Assembly (NCBI GenBank): GCA_013420905.1
Contig: JAAXNY010000005.1
Span: forward strand, 3,782,001-3,846,000
Reading direction: 5' to 3'
DNA: 64,000 bases
Origin: Collybia mongolica
Taxonomy: Eukaryota; Basidiomycota; Agaricomycetes; Agaricales; Clitocybaceae
The translations under genes were made by a program, and so were the position numbers. Every line of letters begins with the position of its first letter. The first letter of the stretch is position 1. Positions 19,895 to 31,582 of the stretch are shown here, piece after piece. A model generated the notes under the pieces. It ran no database searches. It had not been told where the DNA came from and worked only from the letters and a program-made list of their open reading frames with translations.

Positions 19895-21919
19895 ATGAAA
19901 GACGGACTCAGACATTTATTCTCGAACGCTGCACAGCGTAAAGGAAAAACTCACGCAATGGCCCAACCCACGATGACTGAATTTGTGAAACTCATCGCCG
20001 AATCTGTTGGCACTATGGACAGATTTTGTGCTGTTCACAATGTACAACTCCCATCTCTCGACGAACCATTCACAATGGAAAGCGAAGGCCCTCGAATGCA
20101 TCCTGAAATGACGGAAGCTGTATCCCACATAGTCAGTGCAGCGGCTCAGCTTATTGCTATCGTGCGACCTGCCCCCGCGACGTTGATGACTACTGCGATT
20201 CAAGTGAGATAAGATTCCGAAATTTGATGTATTGACTTTGATTTTGGAAAATTTCCCCAGGTACACGTTTCCTCAGCCCTTCGTGCAGCTGTGGATTCGA
20301 ATGTTGTTGAAATACTACGAGAGGGAGGACCACAGGTGATGAGACTCTTTGATGTGGTCAATTATACATTAAACCCGAGTTGTAAAGGGGCTTCATGTCG
20401 ATCGGATATCAGAGAAGAATGGAATTGATCCTGGCAAACTTGGCGAGTCCTTCTATTATCCAACCAGATAACCTCACTGAATACACGGTCTACAGGGAGA
20501 ATCTTGAGACTTCTGGCCTCAGAGCATATATTTAAGGGTTAGAACGCGCTTTAGTGAACTCATTTATTGTTGAATCATATCCTACAGAGGTCTCGCCGGA
20601 TGTCTTTGCAAATAACCGGATCTCGTCAGCAATGGATACTGGAAAACCAGTTCAAGAGCTCGTACAGAAGTATGTGCAGACTTTTGCAAGCGCACTATCG
20701 TTAAACATCTTCACCCCATAGACCCAACGAAAAATTCGTAGGCACTAGCGGCATTGCAGCAAGTGTTTCATACTTGTTAGTGATCCCCAGACAGATTGTC
20801 TGTGGCAGTGCTAAGTACTCTTCTTAGCTCGGATGAAGTTGTCAAATCGTCTGCGTACCTTTACGAAGCCCTGACTGATCCAAAATTCTCAAAGAAGGAG
20901 GATCCTGCTCATACACCATTTAACCTAGCATACAGGACTGATCTTCCGGTTTTCATGTGGTTGGGACAGAAAGGGAACGAGAACCGACTCAAGCGCTTTG
21001 GTATTGCATTTGATGGTGCAAACAAGATGATGCCACCAAACGCCGTTTTAATGGGTTCGTCAGCTCGATTTGTTCCTTTTCCCTTTTATGGAATATTGGT
21101 TAAGGATTTGTGTAGGCTATGACTGGAATTCACTTCCGAAGGGGAGCGTTGTTGTTGATGTTGGTGGTGGCATTGGAACAGAATCTATGGCGATAGCAAA
21201 AGCCAACCCGGATCTAAAGCTGGTTGTCCAGGACAGAGAGCATGTCGTTGCTGATGGTATTCAGGTAAGAGCAAATTTAAAATCAATCTTCAATAAATAC
21301 TGACCTGTACTTTGACAGTTTTTCAAAGGGAAATTCCCAGAAGGGTTAACGTCCAAACAAGTAACCTTCCAAGGTAGGTGTTCGGGATGTCTGGAATTTA
21401 GCTGTTTTCCTGACTGTCGACTAGCCCATGATTTTCTAACGCCTCAACCAGTTATAAATGCTCGAGTTTACTTCATGCGGATGATAATGCATGACTGGCC
21501 TGACGCAACATGCATTCAGATCCTTAAACACCTTCGAGCATCAGCCAAACCAGATACAGAACTTATCATTAGTGATAGCCTGATGGACTACGCATGTCCC
21601 CCTGAAACGATAGCAGAGAAGGATATCCCGGGTGCCATTGGCCAAACACCCCCCAGTCCTCTTCTGCCGAACTCGGGACACGCTCGAATTTTCAGCTATA
21701 TGGTCGATATTCAGGTACGTATCGGTCTAAAAATGCTTCAAAAACATATCCTTTAATTTTCAATTGTGGCAGATGGCTGTTATGCTTAATGGAGTAGAAC
21801 GTACTATAGGGCAATTCGCCAGCCTCCTTGACAAATCTGGATGGAAATTGAAAGAGGTCCTCCGTATGCCTGAAACCCCCGTAACCTTGCATAAAATTGT
21901 CGCAGTGCCCCGTGATTGA
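19895..21919 (+). CDS. SAM-dependent O-methyltransferase (COMT-like), 10 introns
   Basis: Start at 19895 or, in frame, 19958. Exons: to 20203, 20261-20335, 20398-20442, 20496-20537, 20588-20669, 20722-20775, 20828-21054, 21116-21264, 21319-21373, 21425-21714 and 21773-21919 (TGA). They join into one frame of the Methyltransf_2 type. An N-terminal winged-helix dimerisation region contains VHVSSALRAAVDSNVVEIL and RILRLLASEHIFK. The SAM-binding glycine motif is VVVDVGGGIGTE. The catalytic region has FMRMIMHDWPD with the expected His-Asp. The third intron (20443-20495) begins GC (GCGAGT) rather than GT. Such enzymes methylate hydroxyls of small aromatic metabolites; the substrate cannot be told. 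No polyketide synthase, NRPS or terpene synthase is next to it. Confidence 0.88.
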
Positions 21920-22662
21920 ATTTTCTACATAATCAGACGTGAACTAAACTGGATGGTGTATACCTTGTATGTAACTAGTTCATTGTCAATGGCGTTATGG
22001 TTTTATCGAATTTTTGTCTTAGGGACAAGGGTCACTCCACAATGGTATATGTGTCATGAATGTATGACGCGTCGTGCGCGAGCCTGCGCTGCCTTTGGAG
22101 TCCCCGTTTTTGTAAACCAAGCAAAACTGGACTGTTGGATGGTTCGAAAGTTATTATGATGGCCTGACGATACTTTCAAAGTGTCACATCCGGTGAGGGG
22201 CCTGAATAACCAGGCCTTTAAGAGGGTACTATGTCAGGTGCATGGCTGGAGTAGGATTATGAACCAATGGCTGATTTGAAATCGTTCTGGCCAACGTTGT
22301 TCGAGTAAGCTTTAGATTTATTTCATTAGACAGAATCGAGCTGCCAGGAGGTTCCACAGTTAAGATGCAGGTAATATTTTGTATATCCAGGACTCACAGC
22401 TCGAGTTGGTGTGTGCCATTGTCGGCTGCCAGACTCCAGTATGGCGAGCCTGCTATTTATCATAATGTGTTTGCAACATGTAACGTTATGACGATTTTCT
22501 GGAAGTCGACTAGTTATTGAGAGTTACTGGAGCGTTACTGCCCCTCTCATCCATGCAGCTTATCTTATGAAATTAGTGTCTCCGTTATTGGGTCCAAGGT
22601 GACTCGCCAATAATTTTACGCGAGCCTAGCGTTCGGTCCGGCCATCTCCTCACTGGTTCCAC
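21920..22662. other. No gene recognised
   Basis: Only short, unsupported ORFs. Flank between the O-methyltransferase and the arrestin-like pseudogene. Confidence 0.45.
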
Positions 22663-24725
22663 TTGACTGCCATGCCCCACCGTGACATGTACAACGCTGG
22701 ACGCACGTCGTCAAATTCATCACTTTCTTCATATTCAACACCCAGCGTGACTGAAACACATACCAGCAAGGAATCACAGACTGAAGTCGCCTCGAACTGG
22801 TCCAACAACAACACACAGGGGCGGGTGGGAAGACTTGAACAGGGTCCTATGCTGATCAGGTGCATTGCTGGGGGACACTCTGAACCTGCTCGAGACCATT
22901 TCGACGAATCTTTTCCAAGAGAGTGCTGATCCTCTTTTATTCCAACATGGCCACTGCATATACCAACAGAGATAGATTGGTGTCGTTTGCTACTGGAGGG
23001 TATACCGTATTACCAATAGAAGATGAGGCCGACACATCGTCGATCATGCGAGTTCCAGAGACGTCCGAATCAGAAAATTTGGACCTCGCAATCCTACACG
23101 ACTATTCTGATGGCATCAGACCATCATCAATATCTCCCCGATACATGACTGTATTTGGGCCTCAAGCGGTGACTTTGGGCTCAAGCATCGCTGCGTCCAA
23201 ATCGGCCTCGAAGCCCCGAAAGGAGCACGATTTCTACTTGAGGAACGGCAAGAAAGTATGGGCTACCCTCAGTGTTTTGAGCAGTGCTCCCCGTCAACGA
23301 ATGCTTCAAAGTTTCACGGTAGGGACGACATAGCCGGGTCATTTTTCTTGGATCTTGAAAGCAGCCAGTATATCCAGGCTGTAAAACTAACAGTGAGTTG
23401 CGCGTTTTACTGAACACTAGGCATTTTTCTGTATGTAACACTTATAACAGATATTGGGACAGGTTATCACCAGTCACAACGAGGATGGATTCTTTACTTT
23501 TCTCAATGAATCGGTGACTCTATGGTCGAAAGCGATGGGTGATCCTCAACTGACCGAGGAGCTAGCTGGCAATAAAAAGTTCGATGGACGATTGGTCGGC
23601 TGATACTACTGGCCGTTTTCTTTCAAGTTCCCAACCGAAGCCACCTCAGGCTTGATTTTAGGTAGCTTTGCGGCTCCTCACCATGTCTTTCAAATGCCCC
23701 AATCTTTTATGGAGAAAGAAACAAGTGCGACTATTCAATATGACCTCATTCTCCATATCAGCCAGGGTAAACTACGAGCAGATCAGAGATGAGTTTCTAC
23801 ACATTCGCCATGTTTACGCCTCCGTATATTCCAGTCCTAGAATTCAGACGCCCATCATCTATGTTCCGAAGATCGTACCGGACCCTTCGTCCATTCCACG
23901 ACAACTGGCTTACCGTGACAATACCCCACTGCCTGGGCCAGGAAATGATCCGGACGGATGGTTTACTCTTCCGCTAACCGTGATCCACGGAGAAATCTAC
24001 GGTCGACACCATATACCGATTGAATGCAGTGTAAGCTTTTATCCTCCGGGTTGTGGCGATGTGCTCACTAGCCCGCTTGCGTAGCTTTCTCTCGCACGTG
24101 CAGTTCGCTACATTCCTCATGTAAATCCTTCCTATACCTGTTACACAACTCCAGCCATGCTATGCACGGGGCACTATCATACCTTGCAGTCTAACGATGA
24201 GATGCGTCGATTCCCAGGTGCTCGATCGACTATCAGCGCCACGCGTGATCAAAGCCCGTCTCCAACGGCGCATTAAATATTTTCAAGGCAACATACGTCA
24301 GGCGGCTAAACGACGTAATTCTACTGCCAGCGCTATCCAACATGATGTGGAAGAAACCGAAATCACAACCGCTAAATGGTGGTCGCCACCCAAGGACGGC
24401 TTGCTTGCGGGGGATGAACGGTGCGTTGAAGGCGGACTTCACCTTCCGAGAGACCTACAACCAAGTTCTGATTTTGCGCACTTCATTGTGGAGGTTGGCA
24501 CCCCTGTCTCGTGTTTCTGATCTTCACTGACATTCCATGCCGCAATATTCCGTCAATATATTAAAATTCAACTGCCCTATCTTCGTTCAGACAGAGCCGC
24601 GGGCAGTCTTAGCATCACAGCCCGTTACACCTTCCCCACACCGGGGTCAACGCCGAGAGCGTACACGGCTCGACAATTGCCTGCATCTCGGGGCTCGACA
24701 TTCGAGAAAATACCAGTTGAAATAA
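22663..24725 (+). pseudogene. Arrestin-like (alpha-arrestin/ART) gene, decayed
   Basis: Pieces of the basidiomycete arrestin-like family lie in order but in different frames. RKEHDFYLRNGKKVWATL ends near 23290 with a 1-nt frameshift. DDIAGSFFLDLESSQYIQ and, after an intron (from about 23392), GQVITSHNEDGFFTFLNES follow. A stop interrupts at 23601-23603 just before YYWPFSFKFP. Next come SFMEKETSATIQYDLILHIS (to about 23788) and, after a 46-bp intron whose donor reads ATGAGT instead of GTGAGT, LAYRDNTPLPGPGNDPDGW. The C-terminal arrestin part LSAPRVIKARLQRRIKYFQ and LPRDLQPSSDFAHF is at 24215-24490. Intact relatives act as ubiquitin-ligase adaptors in membrane-protein endocytosis. The retained introns show that it decayed in place or by DNA duplication, not by retrocopying. 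Confidence 0.75.
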
Positions 24726-24947
24726 TGTAAAGTTATGTGATTTGATCCTTTCTACTTCACCATGACCACACATTCGAAAACGAGTGTTCGCTTATAGCAA
24801 TGGTGCTCTTCCTCTGTCAATATCAGTTACTGCCGCATTAAGGACGGCTATGTGGATTAGCCTTGCCCTTTAATTATATCGAGGTGAATGTGAATTACAA
24901 TACATTGTGTTACATACCACGAATCTGCAATATACATATGGAGGATT

Positions 24948-26215
24948 CTAATCTTTCACTCTTGCAGAACGTCGTCGTGGTACCAGGTCAGTTTCGGGAT
25001 TGTCTTCAGTTTTTCTCCGCTTGTTGGGTCCCTTCGTTTTCTTGCTCGTTTTCTTGATGGTTTGCTCTTCCTCCGCGTCATCCCCTTCCTCTTCCCAACT
25101 TTCGCTCTCACTCTCTCTATCTTCTTCCTCGTCCTCCTCTTTAGGCTTGCTTTTCCTTTTGGGCCGAGGCGGAGGTTTCTCTTTCTTCTGCGCAACTCTT
25201 TTGGGTTGGCGGGGGGTGGCAGCAGCTTTCTTTGGTTTTAAATCCAACTCCTCCCAGCCACCTTTCTCCGCTAATTGCACGATGGTGTCCCACGCCTTCT
25301 CATCTACCCGTTGGACACTTAATCTACCTCGGGTCACCAGGTCCATAGCTGTCTTTGTTAGAACAACGCTCGTTGAGGCTGAGGGGGGAAATACCTTTGA
25401 TAGCTTTAGCGCCCGTATCCCCAATATATGCTATTTCGGGGGGTAGAGTAGAGCAGTCTGCTATATACCTCAAGAGAGCAAGTGGCACAAAGTGTTGAGC
25501 GCGAGACCTGAATGTCAACTCGACCATGAACCATCGAGGGTCTTCTTCGTTTGTTTTCTGAGCGGGCGAGGTTAATGCAGAATCCAAATGAACTGTGGAA
25601 CCTTTACTGACGGGGTCGTAGTATGGATGTGTCCTGGGACATCTGGGTGAGATGTAATTTCGTGATAGAGGAAAAAGGTATAATCACGGGTCCCATGCTG
25701 TGACTGTCAGAGCGACATGACTGGGAATTCAAGTGGGTATTTATTATGGAACGTACAGTCTGGATATGCCTCCTTCGAAACCTGTTTTTCTTAGTAAGTA
25801 TGGACACTTAGGTACTATGGAGATTCTGCGAACCTCCGCAAACCCTGCTATACCTACCCAACCGGCGGTTAATCATAGAACGCGTCAGCTTGAATTTGCC
25901 CAGCACACACACCTGGCATTTTACAGTTTGAATGGTAAAACAAGGTCTGGGGGTGACTTCTCGGTAAAACATTCACGCATTTCCTCTACCCTCCTCACCT
26001 TCTCCCCCTTCTGCATCTCCTTCATCAGATTCCTGGCTTCGTAGTTTCGTACACCTTCCCATGGCGAAGTTTTGACAGTTTCGAAGTCATCTACACCGAA
26101 CTAAATATTGTTAAGATGTGCGTTGAAATATTTAAGTAGAGGTTTTCACCTTCACGTCTTTGCCTTTGACGATTCGCGTGTCTGGCTCTGCCTTCAAAAG
26201 CCAGAATTTTGCCAT
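24948..26215 (-). CDS. EVE-domain (THYN1-like) nuclear protein
   Basis: The EVE domain is a PUA/YTH-like fold thought to read modified bases in DNA or RNA. ATG at 26215; exon 1 (26215-26150) gives FWLLKAEPDTRIVKG. Exon 2 (26100-25999) gives VDDFETVKTSPWEGVRNYEA. Several very small exons follow (YHSNCKMPG, GIAGFAE, SKEAYPD, TAWDP), then WFMVELTFRSRAQHFVPLAL with IADCS and PPEIAYIGDTGAKAIK. The last exon (25348-24948) begins LVTRGRLSVQRVDEKAW and ends with a long Lys/Glu/Ser-rich nuclear-type tail (RRKTEDNPE, RRRSARVKD). All EVE landmarks are present in order. Exact limits of the small middle exons are my reading of GT/AG sites and less certain than the rest. Confidence 0.85.
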
Positions 26216-27144
26216 GTTCGGATTGCCAAGGCACGCGTACCTCCAACTTCTTTCAACTCATTTTTAGACTCCGTTTAAATCGCGTGGATGGTTCAGCCAC
26301 AGGCGCGTCAGCTGGTACCAATCGCGGGATGAGCGGTCCTTAGCACTCTTTGTAGCATCTGGTCGAGTCACAGCCTCTTTCTTGAACCTTATGTACAAGG
26401 GCCGATGTACTTACCTTGGAATCGCTGATTCGCTATGCAGTGCTTCTCGGGAAGAATCGGGTAATGTGGCACAAATCCCGCAAAAAAGAAATACATTCTC
26501 TCGCCGTGCAAGATGGGACTGCGGAAAGAACGTGCACTATCTTCGGAGCCAACCTACTTTTACTAGGTAGACCCTATATTGGCCTGAGTCGTGAGCATAC
26601 GTGTGGGTCTTGGGATCTTAATGCCTGACATTCCAAAAGCTTTTCAACTTGGCTATATTTTTCCTGAGGTGCCAAGGTGACCTAGGGTTGTTGGACTTCG
26701 ATGTTTTTGAAATTAGTGTGTGTGTTTACAAGCTTGGCCTGATTGTTGCCACTGAAATGAACTGCAAATTCAGCAGGTACCCCGGTGGTACTCCACGATG
26801 ACAGCGGTTGGATACAGTTCTAAGCACCTCAACAGCTATTTGAAGGCTCCCATCAGAAGGGTTGAAATAGCTGAGCGCAGGCTGTGCTGGGTGCCGGCCA
26901 AGCCGAGAGGTTTGACGCTTGGCTGGTAACTTGGCCGTCCCATTTGGGCGCGAGGAATACGTCACGGAGCTCAAATAGTTTGATTGCCGCGGCCGGCGCT
27001 TTTGAGTCCTCTTGGAGTGTATTTGTTTCACACATCCTTGCCTAGTAAGTATCCTTGCTTCCAACCCTTGACTGCGGATTTACTCCTTCACTGCTATAAA
27101 GGCGTTCATTCGTCTTCAACAATCCAAAGCTACCCGCATCGATC
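26216..27144. other. Divergent promoter region, no gene recognised
   Basis: Lies between the EVE-domain gene (minus) and the stomatin gene (plus), whose start codons face away from each other. Short ORFs on both strands (26382-26628 plus, 26726-27064 minus) show no domains. Confidence 0.5.
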
Positions 27145-28664
27145 ATGTCTAGCAACGGAGTTGATTCCAAGGCCCGCGTTCCCTCGCCCACGTCCTCCAG
27201 TTCTTCACATAGAAATGTCGTGGACCATCATGCTGCCAATGGTACGTTATACAGTTATATTTACCCCAAGAGGCGAGGTCAACACTCGCGTCCTATCCAT
27301 TAGTAACGGATGAACTTCCAGCTACTGCGAGGCGTGTTGGTGGAACAGACAAGTCTCATATGATTGCTGTCCAACCGTTGAAGCGAAGCGAAATGCAGGT
27401 GCGTAAGCATACCTTCTACTGGTTAACGATCACTTAAGCGCTCGTGTCTAAAAGCCATCTTATGCCCAAGACTTGGGAACGGGAGAGGTGTGCAGTTATA
27501 TTGATTTATTGCAGAGGGGTCATTCATACTCAATCCTCAGGTTACTCATGGACTATACGGCTCTCTGCTGCAAGGACTTGGTTCTGTGGTTGGAGTCTGT
27601 GGGATGATTCCATGTTGCCCCTTCCCCAACCCTTTCCGCAATGTCCAACAAGGTCCGCACTTCCTTTCTCACGTGGGGCCCCGTGTTAATCAACTTTCTC
27701 ACCAGGCTCTGTTGGACTTGTGTCTCGCTTTGGACAATTCTACAAGTCGGTTGACCCCGGTTTGGTTCAAGTCAACGTTTGCACAGAATCGCTGCGCATT
27801 GTCGATGTCAAGATCCAGATTAGCCCAATCGGCCGACAGACTGTCATGTGTGTACTTTATTTCAAACCTAATTAAATTGGTCTAAATTTATGACCTAGTA
27901 CCCGTGACAATGTTAACGTCGAAATGTATGATTGTCATATGGCCCTGTCTATCTGCCTATGATCAAATTAACCTTATTTTGTAGTGACTCTGTCATTTAT
28001 TTCCAAATTTGCAACCCCTATCGGGCAGCATTTGGCATCACAGATCTTCGCCAAGCACTCATCGAACGTGCGCAGACAACCCTTCGTCATGTTGTGGGTG
28101 CGCGCGCGGTCCAGAGTGTCGTCACCGAGCGCGAGGCTATTGCTTTCGAGATCGCGGAAATCGTTGGTGACATCGCGGACAAATGGGGTGTAGCCATTGA
28201 AGGTATCCTTATCAAGGATATCATTTTCAGCCCCGAGGTGTCCGCATCTCTGTCCTCTGCTGCCCAGCAGAAGCGTATTGGAGAATCGAAAGTCATTGCC
28301 GCGCGTGCGGAAGTCGACTCTGCCAGGCTCATGCGCCAAGCAGCCGATATCCTCGCGTCACCTGCGGCTATGCAAATCCGACAGCTCGAGGCCTGTAAGT
28401 AGCATCCCCACTTCTAATTTGGCTCACCCCTGACTCTGCCTCCCCCCTTCCTTAGTGCAACAAATGGCCAAGTCGGCTAGCAGCAAGGTCATTTTCGTGC
28501 CGATGCAGCTACAGAGCGATGTTGTTGGTCAAATGGCGAAACAAGCTTCAGGCTCTAACCTTGCTACTATTGTTGACAGCGAAGCTGGAGAAGGCTCAAG
28601 CGGGATGGGTGGGATGGGTGCTGCAGGCCGAGCAGGTCTGTTGAACAGCGTTTCTCAAGTTTGA
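27145..28664 (+). CDS. Stomatin/SPFH-domain protein
   Basis: ATG at 27145; at least eight exons with 45-80 bp introns, last exon from about 28456 to TGA at 28662-28664. The N-terminus is Ser-rich and soluble. A hydrophobic hairpin with VVGVCGMIPCCPFPNPF follows, the membrane-inserting, Cys-containing stomatin signature. The SPFH core includes VSRFGQFYKSVDPGL, KIQISPIGRQ, NPYRAAFGITDLRQAL, ERAQTTLRHVVG and EIVGDIADKWGV. Then come KRIGESKVIAARAEVDSARL, MRQAADILASPAAMQ and SKVIFVPM, the conserved end. Stomatins form ring oligomers on cholesterol-rich membranes and regulate channels, or act in mitochondria (SLP-2 type). Which class this is cannot be fixed from the sequence. Gene appears intact. 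Confidence 0.88.
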
Positions 28665-29154
28665 TTTTTTAACTTGTGACCTCAGCTCACTAATATACCC
28701 GCTTCCGACCTGCCTCGTTTGAGGATGGATATCATGTATGCATACTGATACCTTGTTGCCTTCGTATTTTTGTTGCTTCATTCTTAATACCCTACGACCC
28801 TTGATGTTTGCTCGAATCTACTGTACCTCGACATGAATATCCTTCAGCTACTTATTTTTATCTCGACTTGTATACGTAGCCTGTACGCCTTCTACGATGT
28901 AGTCAACATTTCTAGTCTGTTTTTGTTTTGTACAATGTGGTAATACATCTTGTGCGACAATTATCTAGGAAATCTCTAGCGATACAAAATGCTCCGCGAC
29001 GCAATGCGGATGAGGATATAAGGTGGACAAGTCGTCATGGGGAAACCAGGCCCAATGACCCATGCCAGCCATTATTAGGAGGTGACAGGTGATTTAGGAG
29101 TGGTGGCGGCTAGGAACAGAAAATACAATTGCGGCAAAAGCCTGGAAGATCAGC
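28665..29154. other. Convergent 3' flanks, no gene recognised
   Basis: Lies between the 3' ends of the stomatin gene (plus) and the RGS-domain gene (minus). Nothing else seen. Confidence 0.5.
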
Positions 29155-30859
29155 TCAGCATGTGAGAGGAGGAATGAATAAAATTTTGACGCAGGAACCC
29201 ACCACTAGCACCCAAACCCCGAACCGCACTACGTCACCCATAAGCTGGCGGTGGACGGCTTTGATTCGTGGATCCTGCACGACAGTCTCGGGGCCAAACA
29301 CGGGCGGTCGGCGAAAGCTATGCGTATGGGGGAGGTCCATGGAACGTCTCGTCTCGCTGGATTGTGACGACCGATCAAAGGGCGCGTTGAAGGGCGCGAT
29401 CGCGACGATGTCCTTATCTGCCGTGTACCTCGCATCTAGTGCCGTATCAGGGCCCTGCTTCCTCTCGTCGTCGGGGAGTGTCCCTCTGAAGTTAATAGAT
29501 TTTTGAAGCCCAAGGATACGGTCCACGAAAGTCCGTGCCTCCTCGTCCATTTCCTGCATTTCCCAGACGCGTAGCTGCGTGTTCCCACGCATCCATACCT
29601 GACTACAGTACCTGTTGACGCGTTGCGTTAGAAATGGGCCGAACGTCAGGAAAAAAATTTTCAAGGTTGCTTACCCCCTCCATGCGGAGTAGATCTGCGC
29701 AGAGCCCAAAGAGAAGAACCCGACCGCAATTAGCCTCCATGCACGGTTAGCCTCCGGCGGCGTTGGCAGCATCATTATGAAGGACAAAGCAAGGATGATC
29801 CCGATGCTCATGTTGAGGACACCGATACAGTACCAGTATATTTGCTTCGGAAGATTGATGTTTGCGCTTGCTATCGAGAGAAAGTCGGGAAGACAGTTTC
29901 GTTCCAGCAGCGTGTAGATTTCCTCGTATATTGGTATAAACTGGGACTCATGTGAGTGTCATGTCTGTGCAGGGATACTACAAAGCGTACCATGTCGGGA
30001 TGAGAACTCAGCGAGAGATTCCGGATGGCTGTGTCGCGGACTATAGCATCGAGGGGAAGTTCTTTGACGGAATTGGGGGCTAGAAAGGTTGCGATGACGC
30101 GCGAACACTCCGTTTTAAGCTTCTGATTGTTGGCATCGGCAGATGAGGTGCCATGAGCCGCAGAAGGAGCCGCAATGATGGTGTATTGGGGTGGTGGGGG
30201 ATATGCAGGTGATTTTGGGGGCAAGTCCTCTCTGGTCCTCTCCTCAGATGGGATCCGGGGTAGTTTCTTCTCCGAGGCCGCTGGACTTGCCAGCCTTAGC
30301 AGGCTCTCGGCGGCTCGACGCTCCGTCTCGGCGACATTGGGTGCTCGGAATACAAAGTCGTGATCAGAGGGTGTCGCGCAAGGGAGCTTGAGATAACGTT
30401 CGCGGTAGTCCTACGGTCGTGATCGTGGAGAACTTTAGTAGTGAACCAAAGATAAGGGACACCAATGACAGTAGCTACCTGGAACCAAACGAGAAACTGG
30501 AGCGTTTCGACCGAGTGTGTCTATGATGGGAGTTCGTCAGGTGTCGTCTGTGAGTAAAGACGCGACGAACGACAAAAGTGAGATGCCTCTCAAAGTCTGC
30601 GAGGCTGTCGGGAAAGTAGCGGGATTAACAAATCGGCTCCGACGCGCTGGACGACTTGAATCATACCTTATCGGAGCACAGGTATCGCCGGAGAGGATAT
30701 TAGCTAGAAAATGATATTAGGTCGCGCCAAAGACATAACTCGTACGGCCAGCTCACCAAGCGTCACCTTCGAAAGGTTGGGTGTGAGATTCCACCTCGCT
30801 GCCCACGGGTGAAGAGTCGGAACGAAAGTTTGAGGCTTTGGCTGGCTCCTCAAGCACAT
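29155..30859 (-). CDS. RGS-domain membrane protein, RAX1-like
   Basis: Likely ATG at 30859. The first exon ends with the TPNLSKVTLGEL motif seen near the start of fungal RGS proteins. HSVETLQFLVWFQ and DYRERYLKLP form the first half of a split RGS domain. After a Pro/Ser-rich insert (about 30,370-30,160) the second half reads LKTECSRVIATFLAPNS ... ELPLDAIVRDTAIRNLSL. Then IASANINLPKQIYWYCIGVL begins a membrane region of two helices (29,860-29,700). An intron follows at 29,673 to about 29,613, then WMRGNTQLRVWEMQEMDEEA and a last hydrophobic helix near the C-terminus (stop 29155). RAX1-type proteins mark bud sites in yeast, and RGS domains speed GTP hydrolysis by G-alpha. Catalytic competence cannot be judged here. 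Confidence 0.75.
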
Positions 30860-30874
30860 AGTTGGCGAGTGAGA

Positions 30875-30904
30875 GTGCTGTGCTGTGCTGTGCTGTGCTG
30901 TGCT
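30875..30904. repeat. (GTGCT)6 microsatellite
   Basis: Six perfect copies of a 5-bp unit, 16 bp upstream of the RGS-gene start codon (on its strand AGCAC repeats). Likely length-polymorphic; in the 5' leader or promoter of that gene. Confidence 0.95.
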
Positions 30905-31582
30905 AAGATTACATCGAAAAGATTGGACTTCTGCCCCGTGGTTTTTATCCTTTTCAAAAATTTCATCAGCTTCTTTTCTGTTCATCGTAACGATCAGCAC
31001 CGAAACCCTGCGTCAGGGGACCATTCATCCAGTCGTTTGGCTCAGGAGGTGACACGGTCAATACACAAGAGAACCCGAGGGCTCCATTTTCTTCAACGGA
31101 GAGATCGTCGAGTTGCCATGTGGTACGCGCCGTGTTACTTCCGGAGGTTGTAGTGCTCCGTAGGCATCGTTACAACAACAATCTCTCTGATAACTTGAAA
31201 TTCACAACGGGGTCAATAAGTTTATTGATCTCCCAAGGCACGAGATACACGATCGACACCGACCGACGTCGTATCGATCGTGATCCAAAGTCAAGTCCAA
31301 CCTGGGTTTGTCCATTATATTGTAATTGAATAGTTGATAACGTTGAGTAAAGAGCATCTATTAGGCTTTTCGTGTGGCGTAGTGTGCTAACAGCATAAAG
31401 AAGTATAGACTGCAGCATTGACATACCTTGAGACACAAGGTTGGTATAATAAACTGGGTGCTTGGGAGAAAGGAAGAGCAGAATTTGTCCCTTGTTACCA
31501 GTGTCCAATATGAACGATTGAAAAAAAAATATATACTACATACTGTACAATAATTATGATACATTATAACGGAGTTCATAGA
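30905..31582. other. Promoter of the RGS gene and 3' flank of the next gene
   Basis: Short ORFs on both strands without features. AT-rich toward 31,500. No gene called. Confidence 0.45.

Noticed and set aside
25000..25446. 148-codon Ser/Leu-rich plus-strand ORF resembling a membrane protein
   Set aside because: Exact antisense of the Lys/Glu-rich tail and EVE-domain exon on the minus strand; Ser/Leu runs are the complement of the acidic/basic codons.
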